Shown: positions 11,269-23,157 of the stretch, one piece after another
How positions within the stretch are numbered: position 1 is the first letter of the stretch
How the letters are laid out: every line of letters begins with the position of its first letter
Made by a program: the position numbers and the translations under genes
The notes under the pieces: model-generated
Database searches by the model: none
Seen by the model: only the letters and a program-made list of their open reading frames with translations
What the model was told of the DNA's origin: nothing
Assembly (NCBI RefSeq): GCF_964204645.1
Contig: NC_134034.1
Coordinates: 9,109,414-9,173,413 of the forward strand
DNA: 64,000 nucleotides
Reading direction: 5' to 3'
Source of the DNA: Tubulanus polymorphus
Taxonomy: Eukaryota > Nemertea > Palaeonemertea > Tubulaniformes > Tubulanidae

Positions 11269-13595
11269 ATGCCACCAACAAAAGGGATGTCAGCTGCACA
11301 CCTAATATATCCTTACAATGATGACCACATTTTCCTGCACATTTTCCCCCCCTATTAATAACATTAACCTTCACACACCTTCATATAAAGATGCCCTCAA
11401 CCTCTGCATGGGCCTCTTACATACCAAGATGTCGAATAGGAGATTCAAACAGGAGAGTATCAACAAGCTCTACAAATCCGCATATAGGGAAAAGTTCTCG
11501 TGGGAACATATATTCAATGAAGAGACGTTGCACTGGCTGCAATTACATGAACAGGCATTCAACTGCAATGTTGGCATATCAGTAGCAAACATATTAACTG
11601 CCACTGCTGCACTGCTGGGGCCAAATGTAGCAGTAAAAACTACAATGAATGAAACGTCATTGAATACTTACGTCATGTCCGTTTGTGTTTCGGGTGGAGG
11701 AAAAACAATTGCGTATAACAACATTACCAAGCCGGCACTGAAAGCATTCAACAATAAATACGGTTTAAACCTTCAGCTTGAAACTTACAGCATAGCAGGT
11801 ATTCAGCAACACCAAAAACAGACCAACGGCTACGGACTAATAACAGCTGACGAAGGGGGAAGAAGACTGAAAGCAATTACATGCAAACAAACAAAAGGTG
11901 AGGGCGAACTGGGCCTCCTCAACAAAATGTGGGGAGGGGAAGGTGACACATCAGTCCTCAGTACAGGCGCTCGGGGTTTTAACAAGACTGGCATTTCGAT
12001 GAACGTTCCCGTTCAGCTCTGCTCTCGAACGAAATGATGCACTTGGCGGCTGTGGCAGATGGCTTTATGGATAGAATATTGTTCATTGTGTCGAAACCAA
12101 AATTCCATGATGCCCACATCAACGAACAGAGCGCTGCCCAGTATGACGTGAACACTGTCCAACATATATGACGCCATGCTGACACACCACCAGGATAAAG
12201 TGACTTACACATTTGATGAGAACGCCACCGAACTGTACCGCAACATGACAAGCAACTTCGCCCAATACATGTCCGAGAAATATAACACAGATTCAGATTC
12301 AGGTACAGTACACACCTTTAATTATCGAATTCTTACATGAAACTGTAAAATTGGAAAACCATTGCTTTGCTCATCTAAATAAACTTTGGACGTTTCCTTC
12401 CATTCCTGTAAATAGACAAACATACCACGCACATATATACTATGTATGCAATCATTTGTTGGCGAACATGTGCCTAATGTATACCAATTCTTTTTACAGA
12501 TGCACCAGAACAAACGATAACCCAGCAACTGGAAACGCCGATTACCATAACGTCCACAAAAGATTCCCAGCACGTCATCAAACTCGCCACAATAATCCAT
12601 ATTGTAGATCACTATTTCCTTACCACACATAATCCACCCCCAACAGAAATAACTCAGCGAAGCTTTAAAGCTGCGACCAGACTGCTTTTCACAATGAATA
12701 AACAAAAGGCACTGTTCATGGATGTAAGTAACGCCGACAGCCTTTTGAATTTAAACATCTACTTTTATGCAATTCGATCAGGGGTCACTTACCCTATACG
12801 ACCTATCTCCTGATTTTACTGGTTTATTCACTGACATAACAATCTGAAAAAGACAATTAATCCTAAACATTTGCTTTCAGTCAACATTATGATTATATGT
12901 TACAGGCAATTCAGACTATAATGCAAGATGCAGCTCTCAACATTCGGGCAACACCTAATTGGAATCAGAGGATTCTGAAAGCCATATGCAATCTTCCCGG
13001 ACCTATGATAACAACACGAATGGTACAACTACGGATAGCGGGTAGCTTACAGCAACAAATCAAATGTAAGTAATGTACTTAAGGACCACTATTCACTGCA
13101 TTACGCACAAAAAATTTTTTTCTATTCTTTGCCCCCTTACCATTTTGCTAAATTTGGAACACCATACTCAATTCTATTATCAATTAAATGAAACACACAC
13201 CCTACATAACCATCACAAACTCCATAGGCAAATATAATAACCATTATGATAATGTCCCCTTCTCTTCAAACATTCCTAAAATGAGAAACAATACAATGTT
13301 TACACATAATTAAAGACCTCATGATCTTATATTTTTGAAATGTTTGTATATTGCAGATAAATTACAGGAAATCGGAGAAAGCGGTTTCGGAACATATGCT
13401 ACAATAAAGGTGGGACGTCAGAATAGAGATATATTTCTAAAGCCACATCCAGACACTATAGAAATCACAAGCAACCATCTTACAACAGCGGGTACAAGCC
13501 ATGATGTTTATGTGGCAAAATTCTACGACCTAAAAGATATGACAGATACCATGACACCAAAACCACATTCTCTCTATATCTTTGCCAGTTGTTGA
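11269..13595 (+). pseudogene. P-loop ATPase (DUF3987/primase-helicase-like), 4 exons, frameshifted
   Basis: Exon 1 (11269-12302) begins MPPTKGMSAAHL and shifts frame at a C6 run near 11350. It then carries a clear Walker A (VSGGGKT) and a Walker B-like LITADEGGRR. It shifts again near 12012 into a frame with DGFMDRILFIVSKP, and again near 12167 (YDAMLTHHQDKVTYTFDENA). Exons 2 (12500-12723), 3 (12906-13065) and 4 (13357-13595) follow canonical splice sites whose phases match exactly (1, 0, 1). The protein ends ...LYIFASC. The order Walker A, DE box, then a GF-x-x-R-x-LF motif resembles DUF3987 proteins, which are replicative primase/helicase-type ATPases in plasmids and phages. The open downstream exons show it was a real spliced gene. 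The three shifts argue that this copy is dead, unless they are assembly errors. Confidence 0.6.
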
Positions 13596-13761
13596 GGTGT
13601 CGAGCTGTCGAGCTGTCAGTCCTACAAGCCACGTTCTCTCTTTATCATCATGTATAGTAGGCTTTGTGTCGCACCGCCATCTATCCACCAGTCCCTTTTG
13701 GATTGCTAAGTATCGCCAGGTACCATCTATGGACAATTTACGGGAGCTACCACCCGCGCTA

Positions 13762-13776
13762 TAGTCCCCTATTCTT
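13762..13776 (-). repeat. Right 15-bp inverted repeat
   Basis: TAGTCCCCTATTCTT, the exact reverse complement of 8976-8990, 167 bp beyond the ATPase stop codon. Confidence 0.6.
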
Positions 13777-16289
13777 AAATCGCACCCTTGTTGATGTTGT
13801 TCATTTATCCACTATAGAGTTTCGATAAACAATTGGCTGTTAAGGATCAGTATCAGCGGGCACGACGCCTTACTTTATTAAAATAACAAGGGATGAAACG
13901 GCTTCGCTTTTGCCTGTGACCGTATTGATGCGGCGGAAACCACTGCGCATGCATACTAGGAGGCCTCGAGTCAAAAAAAGAAAGACAAATAAGTAAATAT
14001 TCATTTCAGGAGCTATCCTAGCATTTCCTTTAATAGTGAAGACGAATATTTCAACTTATTAGGCAAAGGAGATTGGGAAAAGTAAATTTTTGGTGGGGAA
14101 AAAAATTTGAGAAAGACAAGGCCTGGATTCTGGTGGAAAATACTAAAAAATTTGCCATTCGATAGCCATTATTTTACTTATACTTGGCCGATTTCTTAAT
14201 AAAGAATGAATTTAATGAGTAACATTGTCGTTTTAGTTGCTAATTTGCCATTTTGAGTAGCAAAAACGAACCAGGAAGTGTTTTAATTGATCATCTGGCA
14301 GCCGGTGTGGAGCCGGAAGTGACCTGGATGTAAACAATTTTAAGCACCTCGCCAACTTTAGGTCAAAATCCGCGAAAGACTACTAAATCAATCATAAAAG
14401 TAATTACAGAAAATGATTAATAAAGTATTCAATTTTGAAACGTATGGGTGTACTTTTTGTCAATTATTATAATTTTCGAATATTGAAGCTTTGAAATACG
14501 TTCATCGCTTGAAAATAGCAAAAACACGGCCGGGCAAAAAAGTACGCATCACTACGTTATAGCCGAGAAATGTTTTTAAAATGTCCCGAGGTCAAATAAT
14601 CAGCCAATCAGCAGTGGGCTTGCGGATTTGACCTGAAAAATTGCATGTGGTTTTCACGTGATTGAAAAATGCATGTTCAAACATGGCCGCCATTTTGTTT
14701 CCTAGAAATCCGGCGATGCGCGCTGAACTACGATTTATTCGTCTGTAACTACGCAAGATACACTCATGAAATTTACACCACAACAAATAACTGGTAAATT
14801 GAGCATACTGAGCAAGTTTGGTTTCAATCGGATATAAAATGCGTTTTTTGTGAGTGAATAAAAATTTGAAGCGAGGAAAACGCTAATTATGACACATTTT
14901 GATCACGTGACCTGAAATCCCTATTAACATGCTCTCCTGGCATTTGACTCATCATTGCTTTCACAACCGGCTTACGTAGGGCCTACCATCCTTTTTGACA
15001 CACCAAATCGAGCTGCCATTGAACAAAAGGATTCAGAAGTGCCTGAACTGATGAAATTAAGCAAAACATCCATCCATCATGTGTTAATAATCCAGAATGA
15101 AAATAAGTGAACGTAGGGCCTTGTTCATTATACCTTGTTCATATTATACCTTGTTCAGTGGATATCGTTTGATTGGGTTAATATGTAATAGATGAAATCT
15201 AAGTGACGGACGCCACGGTCAATGCTTGATTAAATTTTTCATAGCAAGAAATCGTACAGCAATTCGAAAAGAACCACATTCACGTACGAATGTTTTGATG
15301 AGCATTTTATGATGAGTTGATGAGAAAATTCAATATTTAGTTTTTGACTGGTAAAAAATGAAAGTTTGACGGGTAGAAAATGAAAGTTTGACGGGTAAAT
15401 TTGATATTTCATTTTGACAGCATATCCATGCCATAGTATTCTTCCTAGGTCTCCAAATGTTTACAAAAAAAGTATCGTAGTTATCAATAGGACTATTGCC
15501 TGTTCAGAGACTTGGAAAATGTAAAAAATATTAGCCTTATTACAAGCAACCAGAGACTAGACATAAAAGGCATGATTTATGGTAGCATTAAGATTAGAAT
15601 TTGGCTAGTGTTTCAATTTATGTTCAATAGATGGCGCTAGTTATAGCTCGGCTGTCAAAATATGTTAGCTCAGGAGGCAGTTACACCCGATAATAATTCC
15701 TAAATTTGCAATCCAAACTTCTAAAGGCAATCGTCAACTTAAATATCGATTAAAAAAACATTTTATTGATGACTTTCATCTGTTTTGTGCATTATCTGCA
15801 TTTTTCGAATGTTAGTACATAAACTATGAAAAATAATGAAATAATGAACATTTTCATAATTCATACAATTTATTATAAATGATACCTTACAACGATAGAT
15901 GGCGCTTGCATACAATCAAACCCACTACACTCCTAAAGATCTGGCTCTTTAAAGACAGAGATGTTCGAATAAATTTCAGCTGTATATGTACTAAAAAAAA
16001 AACTGCTTAGGAGCTTTAAGCTATAACAACTCGCATGTTTTCACTAGCTGGCGTATATGAAAAAAATCTATTTGTCAAAAACGCGTATTGAAAAACCTCA
16101 TAAATTTCATTTCTATTGTTGAACTGAGCATACATTCTACCAAGCCATGTGCTCAAACTACAAATTCGATCAAATTTTATTCTGCCAAAAAAATAAAATC
16201 CAATTCAATTTTGTTTTATTTAGCAACTTTCAGAAAATCCAATTCAATTCTATTCAGCATTCATATCAATAAGACCAAGAGAAACGATC
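13777..16289. other. Long non-coding stretch with small tandem repeats
   Basis: No gene seen on either strand in 2.5 kb. Local features are a direct repeat of TTATACCTTGTTCA near 15128-15160 and a three-unit repeat of about 22 bp near 15345-15400 (GACGGGTAGAAAATGAAAGTTT and variants). Confidence 0.5.
15345..15402. repeat. Three tandem 22-bp units
   Basis: GACTGGTAAAAAATGAAAGTTT, GACGGGTAGAAAATGAAAGTTT and GACGGGTAAATTTGATATTT follow one another directly. No coding meaning. Confidence 0.7.
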
Positions 16290-16421
16290 ACAGGGGCTTG
16301 ACACAAAAGGTGTTTTACCCCAGTATCCTAGGTTTTTATATGATGTCATTTTAGGTACTATATATGAAAAGTGTTTTACCAGGATACTGGGTTCAAAAAC
16401 CTTTTGTGTTCAGCCCTTGTG
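16290..16421. mobile_element. Small MITE, about 130 bp
   Basis: The left end CAGGGGCTTGACACAAAAGG matches the complement of the right end (AAGGGCTGAACACAAAAGG) with few differences. The match resumes inside with CCCAGTATCCT on both arms. The centre is AT-rich (TATATATGAAAAGTG). No coding capacity, and superfamily not assigned. Confidence 0.65.
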
Positions 16422-16654
16422 GAAAAGACGATTGTACTGTGTAAATTATAGATATTGTCTCTGAGCTTGGTGTGTATTTTTACAAATATAACCCACAGAA
16501 AGCATCACTTGCCATTTTGTGTAAAGCTGACAGGCTGACCATTATGCCCCTTGGGGCTCTTGTTTTAATTTTTCGTAATCAATACCTCCAGTAAGATTTA
16601 GATGGAGTTTGTTATAATTTTACTAATTATCCCTTCACCATGCTCTATTGCATC

Positions 16655-17750
16655 TGAATTTGTGACCTCGTGCCAGATTGCGCGAAACCGTATTATGATA
16701 TGCGTGACATAATGAGTACCGATAGATCGGGTGTCATCATAAAAGGTGAAGCCGTGTTGATTCCGGTTGCACTCCGTTCCAATATGAAGCGTCGCCTTCA
16801 TTCCGCACATCTCGGATACCAAAGTATGTTGCGTCGTGCACGAAATACGGTATAGCGCATGACATAAAGCAGCTCAACGACAGTTTGTGAGTTGTGCCAA
16901 GAGATGCGTCCGCGTAATCGTAAAGAATTTCTGAAACAACATGCGGATGGTCAACCATGGGACAAAGTAGGCGTAGACCTATTTGAGGTGAAAGGGAGAA
17001 ACTTTTTAGTCTCGATCGACTATCACTCAAATTTCATTGAGGTAGATCGCATGTAGTCAACGACAAATTCAGCGGTCATTGAGAAATTAAAGAAGCATTT
17101 CGCCAGATTCGGTATTCCGAAATGCATTGTGTCCAATCCGGGTCCGCAATTTATTGCGTCGGAATTTGCAAAATTTGCGCGACAGTGGGGATTCATTCAC
17201 GTTATGTCCTCACCCGGTCATCACTCAGCCAACGGAAAAGCCGAGGCTGCTGTGAAAGTGATGAAACACATGATGCTGAAAGCGCTCAGGGATGGTACTG
17301 ACCAATCTCTCGCTCTCTTGGAGCAGCATAACACTCCAAGGCAGGACACCGAGCTTAGTCCTGCGCAGATGTTATCCGGTCGTGGTACTGGTTCGTTGCT
17401 TCCATCTTTGTGGCGAAACGCCGATGGAACCTGGGATTTGCGCGCTGCAGAGAAGCGAGTTAAGCGTAAAGCAACCTTAAAACGTCACCATGAGAAAAGC
17501 GCTTGCAATATCCGCCCTCTCGGAGTGGGTCAAATAGTGTGTTTCGAGCATAGAAGGGAAAAAGATGGGTTTTAATTGAAATCTCTGATTTGAATGGTGA
17601 CCGTACCTACACTGTGCGTGGTGTAAACGGTGGCGTGTATCGCAGAAACCGTGTGCATATCCCTCCAACCTGTGTCAAACCCTGTCTGCTAGTCGGTGAT
17701 CCTAGCGAAACCGTATTATTCGAACATTCGATAGTTCCGAAACACAATTG
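16655..17750 (+). pseudogene. Ty3/gypsy integrase remnant (end of pol)
   Basis: Plus-strand fragments in several frames cover the end of a Ty3/gypsy polyprotein. Near 16680-16855 is an H2C2 zinc-finger half (LHSAHLGYQ), continued after stops by CELCQEM. From 16970 comes the catalytic core: the first Asp in VDLFEVKG, the second block reading SNPGPQF, and the Glu in HSANGKAEAAV. The second block normally reads S-D-N/E-G-P-Q-F, so the catalytic Asp is replaced by Asn. The long frame ends at 17575, and the last part (NGDRTYTVRGVNGG) lies in another frame. Stops, frame changes and the lost Asp make it inactive. Reverse transcriptase and gag are absent upstream, so it is 5' truncated. Confidence 0.85.
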
Positions 17751-17892
17751 AAAGCAGGTGACACTAGCCGTGGTGCTCACTCCTCCGTATCTGAGAAATT
17801 GTGTTATGATAAGAAGACAATCATAAGTTTGATTAATTTGATTTAGAATTAGAGATTTGTATTTTGATAGTTTTCATGGGTCATAGTATCTT

Positions 17893-18080
17893 AGGAAAAG
17901 GGGATGTTGATGAAGTTAGTTCATATTCATATTCCTAGTTTGCTGTAACCCAATCCGTGTATTACTGAAAACGGGATTCTGTATACGTGTACTGTATGCT
18001 ACGTGGTAGTGATAGCCGAGCAGAAATAAACATCATATATTCTGTTAAATATATCGTAAAAATAAATATATTGTATTAAT
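17893..18080 (+). mobile_element. Polypurine tract and start of a 3' LTR
   Basis: AGGAAAAGGGGA (17893-17904) is a typical polypurine tract, directly followed by TG (TGTTGATGAAG) at 17905, where an LTR would begin. It sits about 150 bp after the integrase end. The LTR contains AATAAA motifs near 18030-18065 and is interrupted by the inverted integrase copy. No matching 5' LTR is in the window. Confidence 0.5.
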
Positions 18081-18087
18081 ATGAACG

Positions 18088-18252
18088 GACCTAACGTTCG
18101 AATAATTCCGCTAGGATCACTGACTAGCAGACGGGGTTTGACACAGGTTGGGCGGACATGCACACGGTTTCAGCGATACACGCCACCGTTTACACCACGC
18201 ACAGTGTAGGTACGGTCACCATTCGAATCAGTGATTTCACCTAAAACCCATC
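18088..18252 (-). repeat. Inverted second copy of the integrase tail
   Basis: About 165 bp here is the reverse complement of about 17563-17730, with roughly 90 percent match by eye. Landmarks are TTTACACCACGCACAGTGTA and TTGACACAGGTTG. The arms flank the LTR-like segment and form a large palindrome. It arose from a second insertion in opposite orientation or from a rearrangement. Confidence 0.8.
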
Positions 18253-20628
18253 TTAGGAAATTTATGCAGATTAGGATACAATGGGACAGCACAATACAAA
18301 GTCATTTTCGGCTTTTATTCAGTGTCATTTTCACAGAATGTCTATGGTTTCCCTTACAAGGAAATAAAAACAATGCCCTCTAGTACAGTGCTTCAAAATT
18401 TTGCTGTGGCATATTGTTCTGCTAACCTGTCCAAGGCTGTAAATAAGCGGCCGGTCACGGACATTGGCCGGCTCAAAACGCTACGATGTCCGTTGCAAAA
18501 TCGCTCATGCCTGTCACGCTGACCGGCACGAAAATTTTCATGGTTCTAATAGTTTTAGCTTTTTTGAACCCATATGAAAATAAATAGCGCCGTTTCCTAT
18601 CACCGATCAATTAATTCCGATGTTTATTGCGATAAATCGCGCCAGTTGTCTTCTGATCAATTCCGTTGCTTATTGCGGTGAAATCGCGCTACCGTATTTT
18701 CTGGCCAATAAGCTGACTTGGCCAATAAGCCGAGGGCATTTTTTTAGCCTAAAATACATGGATTTCATTAAGCTTCGCCCAATAAGCTGAAGCCATTCAT
18801 CAGAGATTTTAATTCACTGATTTGTCAATTAGTTCAACTTAATTGACGATCTAAGAGGCTGACAATAGCGCCCGCCGATGTGTGAGAATGCTGTGTATAC
18901 TATCATCGCCGAATGACTGTGCTCTCACTCAGCTGATTACTATACACACAGCCATACACGCAGTACGCGGCTCACTGCTGATTTGCATATATACTAATGT
19001 ATGAACTGACACGTGGTAGTACGATGAACTCGCTCGTTATATAAATGTATACCATTGCCGCTGTGCAGTGATGAAACAATCAAAGTAAAAATAAAATAGT
19101 TCAAAATAGATTATAATTGGTAGTAAATAATGACCTCAAATAAATATCGACCACTTTTCTTGATTTTGACGGCACCAAAATCATTGTCAGGCACCATACA
19201 GTTGGTGCCTGACATGTAAATGGCAGGAACCAACTCATTAATGTCAGGCAGCATTATAGTTGGTGCCTGACATGTGACAGGCACTGGCAAAAAAATTATT
19301 TACAGGCTTGCTGTCTTTAAATTAGAGAATATTTTCGATAGCCTCTTTCAATTCGTGAAGAGTTGCTTCTGTTTGCTTGATTTTGGCATCATTTGGTGCT
19401 ACTAGTCCGTCACTATTCCGGCTTCAAAATCACTGCATGCACTCTTCCTGGGTCTCAGTACACATTCACGAATTGTGTTCGATTTACTAGATGTTGCACT
19501 TCTTAATTTCATCTGTTCAATCGATACTGCCTCGTGTTTTTTTTACACACTGGACATCCTGGTCACTGCACCAATGTAGAAATTCTCGAGATGGGACCAG
19601 GACAAAGCTTCAGTAAAGCCGGTAGAAGAAAGACAACTTAACTTATTGGCTGCATTCATATAACTGATTTTATTGCCACTATAGTGATCATATAACTTCT
19701 GTTGTCAAGAACACATCGGGTTTGCGTTTCAGTACAGCGTGAGAATGTTTATATCTCACAGTTTTCTCACAGAATCGGTTTACCGACAAGCCTCGTGCCT
19801 TGCATTCTTGGAGACATTGCAGAGAACTTGCTTACATCAGAATTCGTGAGACCAGGCATTTTTGTCTGGGGTAGGCAAGTTGCTAAGTAGAGTCAATTCA
19901 TTGAGAATAGGAGAAACATTTCTATTCTGAGGTAAGCAAATTCATGACATTTGATTTCGAGTTTCGAATCTTTGGCTGTGATGTCTGATGGAAGGTTAAG
20001 ACACTCAATATTGGACTCAATATATGCAGCAAAGGGTGACTAAACCATCCCCATGCATTACAGTCTTGCCTAGGATGACTCTCCACTGACAACATGTACG
20101 AGTAGATAAGTGGTGATAGTCGACCGGGAATCAGTAACTTTGGTCGAAAGGGAGGAAAAATCAACCTGTATGACCTGAGGGCCCATGCGTGCGCTGTGTT
20201 TGAACTTCTTTAGGACTATTTGGAGACCAAAGGCGTGGTGAAAGTCACGTCTTCGAGTTGTACCACACTCGACGTTAAAGAGCACATGCCATCATCCTGA
20301 CATCCCATAGTTTCTCTATCATATGTTAGGTATATGTTTGATATTCATGAAAATATGAATTTTATGTGTGAAAAATAAGTGTATCATAAAAGAAAATGCT
20401 TTTAGATCTTGTCTTCAAGCCACCGATTTTCTGCTAAAAATAGCTGTGTTAGTTCCCAATTTCAAACGGAAGATGGCGTGGATTATGACGTGATTGGTGC
20501 TAAACAACTGAGAGTGCCATTCTCCTACTATTGTCATTGTAAATGTTCTTAACAAAGGACCTCAAATGCCCGACAACGGGTTCAGTGATTTGGAGTTAAT
20601 TCAGGAGGATAATAATATCCAACCTTAA
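18253..20628. other. Mostly non-coding; possible coding debris
   Basis: No confident gene. A minus-strand frame at 20070-20285 (DFHHAFGLQIVLKK...) looks protein-like but I cannot assign it. Hairpins near 19.2 kb are listed separately. AT-rich elsewhere. Confidence 0.4.
19185..19273. repeat. Two adjacent hairpins sharing GTCAGGCA stems
   Basis: TGTCAGGCACC at 19185-19195 pairs perfectly with GGTGCCTGACA at 19204-19214 (11-bp stem, 8-nt loop). ATGTCAGGCA at 19241-19250 pairs perfectly with TGCCTGACAT at 19264-19273. A third half-copy (GACAGGCACTGGC) follows. Confidence 0.75.
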
Positions 20629-20711
20629 ATAATAAGATAAAATCCCACAATTTACAAATTCTGGTTTTTAAATTCTTTTAATCTGTAAATTGTGGGATTT
20701 TATCTTATTAT
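20629..20711. repeat. Perfect 28-bp inverted repeat (hairpin element)
   Basis: 20629-20656 is the exact reverse complement of 20684-20711, with a 27-nt AT-rich loop. The arm begins ATAATAAGATAAAATCCCAC. An uninterrupted 28-bp match suggests a young MITE or a recent palindromic insertion. Confidence 0.9.
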
Positions 20712-23157
20712 CCGTTCACCACGGTTGAGTGTGGTTATCGTTCAACCATACATGTTTGAACCAGTGAAAAGACCTAATTCTGACAACAAAGCTGGCATTG
20801 AATCAAGTTCATCTGACAATAGTAGTAGAAGTAGTGACGAAGGTTTTTTAGAGTTCAGTTCATTTCTTTCGGCATGGACGTTTCGGTGTAGGTGATTCAA
20901 CTGTTGTTGCATTCCGTTTTCTTCCCTCACAAGGTGATTTCACTGGCAGTTGGAATCTGCTTATGTGTGTCAGGATTACTTCTTCCTTAGTGATATCGGA
21001 CCGGTTGTATTGATGTGCTAAATTTTCCAAGTTCGGGGTAATCCTCTTCCATGTCTCAGATGCCTCTGAAATTGTGCATTGTTTTCGCACATGCCAAACT
21101 TTACTGTAGCACTGAGAGACATAGTCTTAAGTGAGAAATAATGAAATATAACTTTTGTTATACCATATTATATGTATCTAAAAGCTTCCCTATGATTCTC
21201 GAACTTACTAAATGTCATAGGAACTTAAACTTGTTTAGCCACTGCTGCGTCATCTTTATGTTTAAAGAAATACAGCTGAAACTGTTCACTTCCATTTATG
21301 GTGACTGCCTGTTCACGATTGCTTTTTTCATTGAAGTGTAATGCTGATAGTTGAAGTCTACAAATGAAAAGGAACAATGAAAACAGTTAGATAAAGTTAG
21401 TTGAAAAATTAATGAAAAACCAGCTATTCAAACATAGACAAAAAAGAGTATCATCAGTGATTAAAATAACTAGAATTCAGAAGCATTTGAGATGCATTTA
21501 TTTTATCTAAATTACCTTGCATTCATGGAATCAAAGAAATAATGCTGATCCTTTGGTGCAAAGCGTACGACCAGGCAATGATACGACTCAATACTTGAAG
21601 TTTGCGCAGCTGGTGATATCTTCCCGATATCTGCAAGAAGACCTTTCGCCAGGACTATATTCTTCAAAACTTAATGGGCAGCAGAACCTAAAAATCAAAT
21701 ATGTCATGTATGAGGGGAGATTTGAAAAAAGAAAATCATTCAAAATGGAAATATCACTGTCTCGACCTGTATTTTGATCTTACCTTTCTTCATCCAGTTT
21801 CTTGTCTCTAAATCTCCATGCGCGCAAGTTTCGAACTTGTCACTGTCATGTTCGTGTACGTCAACAACGTGATTAATTATTGACTTCCATTTGTCAACTA
21901 CCAACTCAGCATCGCCTCCACTGCTTCCAGCAACCCAATACATGTGGTTGCTCAAGGCTTTCGACCAATCCTTCAGGATAGCAAACTTTTTGGTTTTAGC
22001 CTTTTTTTTTCAACTTTTTTGAAAACTGAAAAAGGTATGAAATTTTGATAAACAGTATTCAACATATGTCAGTTCGAATCTAATTTATAACAGCTGATTT
22101 CGATGATTAGCAATTCTCATCACCAGTGATTTATGTGAATGTCAGAATTTATTATTGATGACATCAGAAGATTACCTTTTGCTAAGTGCCAGCCATCAAA
22201 CGAATGTTGTATAGTAGGGTGGTTTTGCTTATACTTCTTTATCTGCTGGTGCCCATCTGTTGTTATTTGATCAATTTCAAGTTTGCAGAAAGTCTAAGGA
22301 TCATTTGAAACCTTCCAACTCCATCACGTTCGAACTAGTAACTTCGTTGCTCTGAAAAAAATGTATTGATTTTCTTTAAAACATCACAAATGAAAGTGCC
22401 GATTCAATACATCTAGTCACATAGAATGTTACCAGTGCCACCTTACATTAGATGCAAAATCTAAAAACTGACTCATGAGAATAATGATCTATGCACTACC
22501 TGTACTAGCTGGAAGTCAAGAATCTTTGAGTCAACCATGTCCATTAAAGAATATGAGCCATATTTGGTTGTGTGTCCACTCGAGTCACACCTTCCATCTC
22601 AACCTAAAATCAATTTATTCTCGGCAGTTTTTCTCTCGTCGATCAATTGTTTCTGACTCGATTTCCACACATTATCAACTGCCATACACAGATAACTTGA
22701 CTGTAATTTGAAGTAATGACGAACACCGAACATAGACAGTCCTAAGTTCTTACAGAAATTAACAAATTTGGTAGGGCTCAATGCCCCAAAAAATACACCG
22801 GCTGCAATCAACAAATTTCCAATGGGCATTTTCTGATGTCTTGGCTGGGAGGACCACACCCAAAATGCGTTTCATATGTCACCGAAGATCCTGTCATGCA
22901 ATGCTTCGTAATCTTGCATGGGGAAAGGCATTTTTGACATACTGACAGTAACGAAACAATAGCCGATTCAAAACAAATGAATTTTCTTTCATTTTGCGGA
23001 TCATCTAAATTTGCACCTGTATTGACATGGGGTAATTCACTGGTATCGACATCTTCACAGCTGTAGAAAATAAGAATAAAATTCAAACCATTTGATTAAT
23101 TTTGTAGGGTTTCACACTGAAAAATATACTTGATCTCTAAAGGGTTTCCGTGTGTTA

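Larger units (their letters stand above)
8976..13776. mobile_element. Candidate two-gene Merlin transposon, about 4.8 kb
   Basis: A perfect 15-bp inverted repeat (AAGAATAGGGGACTA at 8976-8990; its complement at 13762-13776) brackets a minus-strand Merlin transposase and a plus-strand P-loop ATPase gene arranged back to back. Similarity weakly continues outside the 15 bp (GATT, GGT). A direct 8-9-bp duplication, expected for Merlin, is not visible, so the exact ends are provisional. The block also holds a 43-bp tandem array downstream of the transposase and a duplicated block in the divergent promoter. Merlin elements are normally described as single-gene elements; a second gene with its own introns inside the same borders would be unusual. 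Alternatively, the ATPase belongs to another element or host locus next to a smaller Merlin copy. Confidence 0.5.

Noticed and set aside
20070-20285. Minus-strand peptide DFHHAFGLQIVLKKFKHSAR
   Set aside because: Looks protein-like, but I cannot name the family and there is no supporting exon.
20692-20895. Plus-strand peptide VQPYMFEPVKRPNSDNKAG as a P2RX7-like exon
   Set aside because: Resembles the start of such proteins, but only about 35 residues, with no start context or downstream exon; it overlaps the other strand's coding debris.
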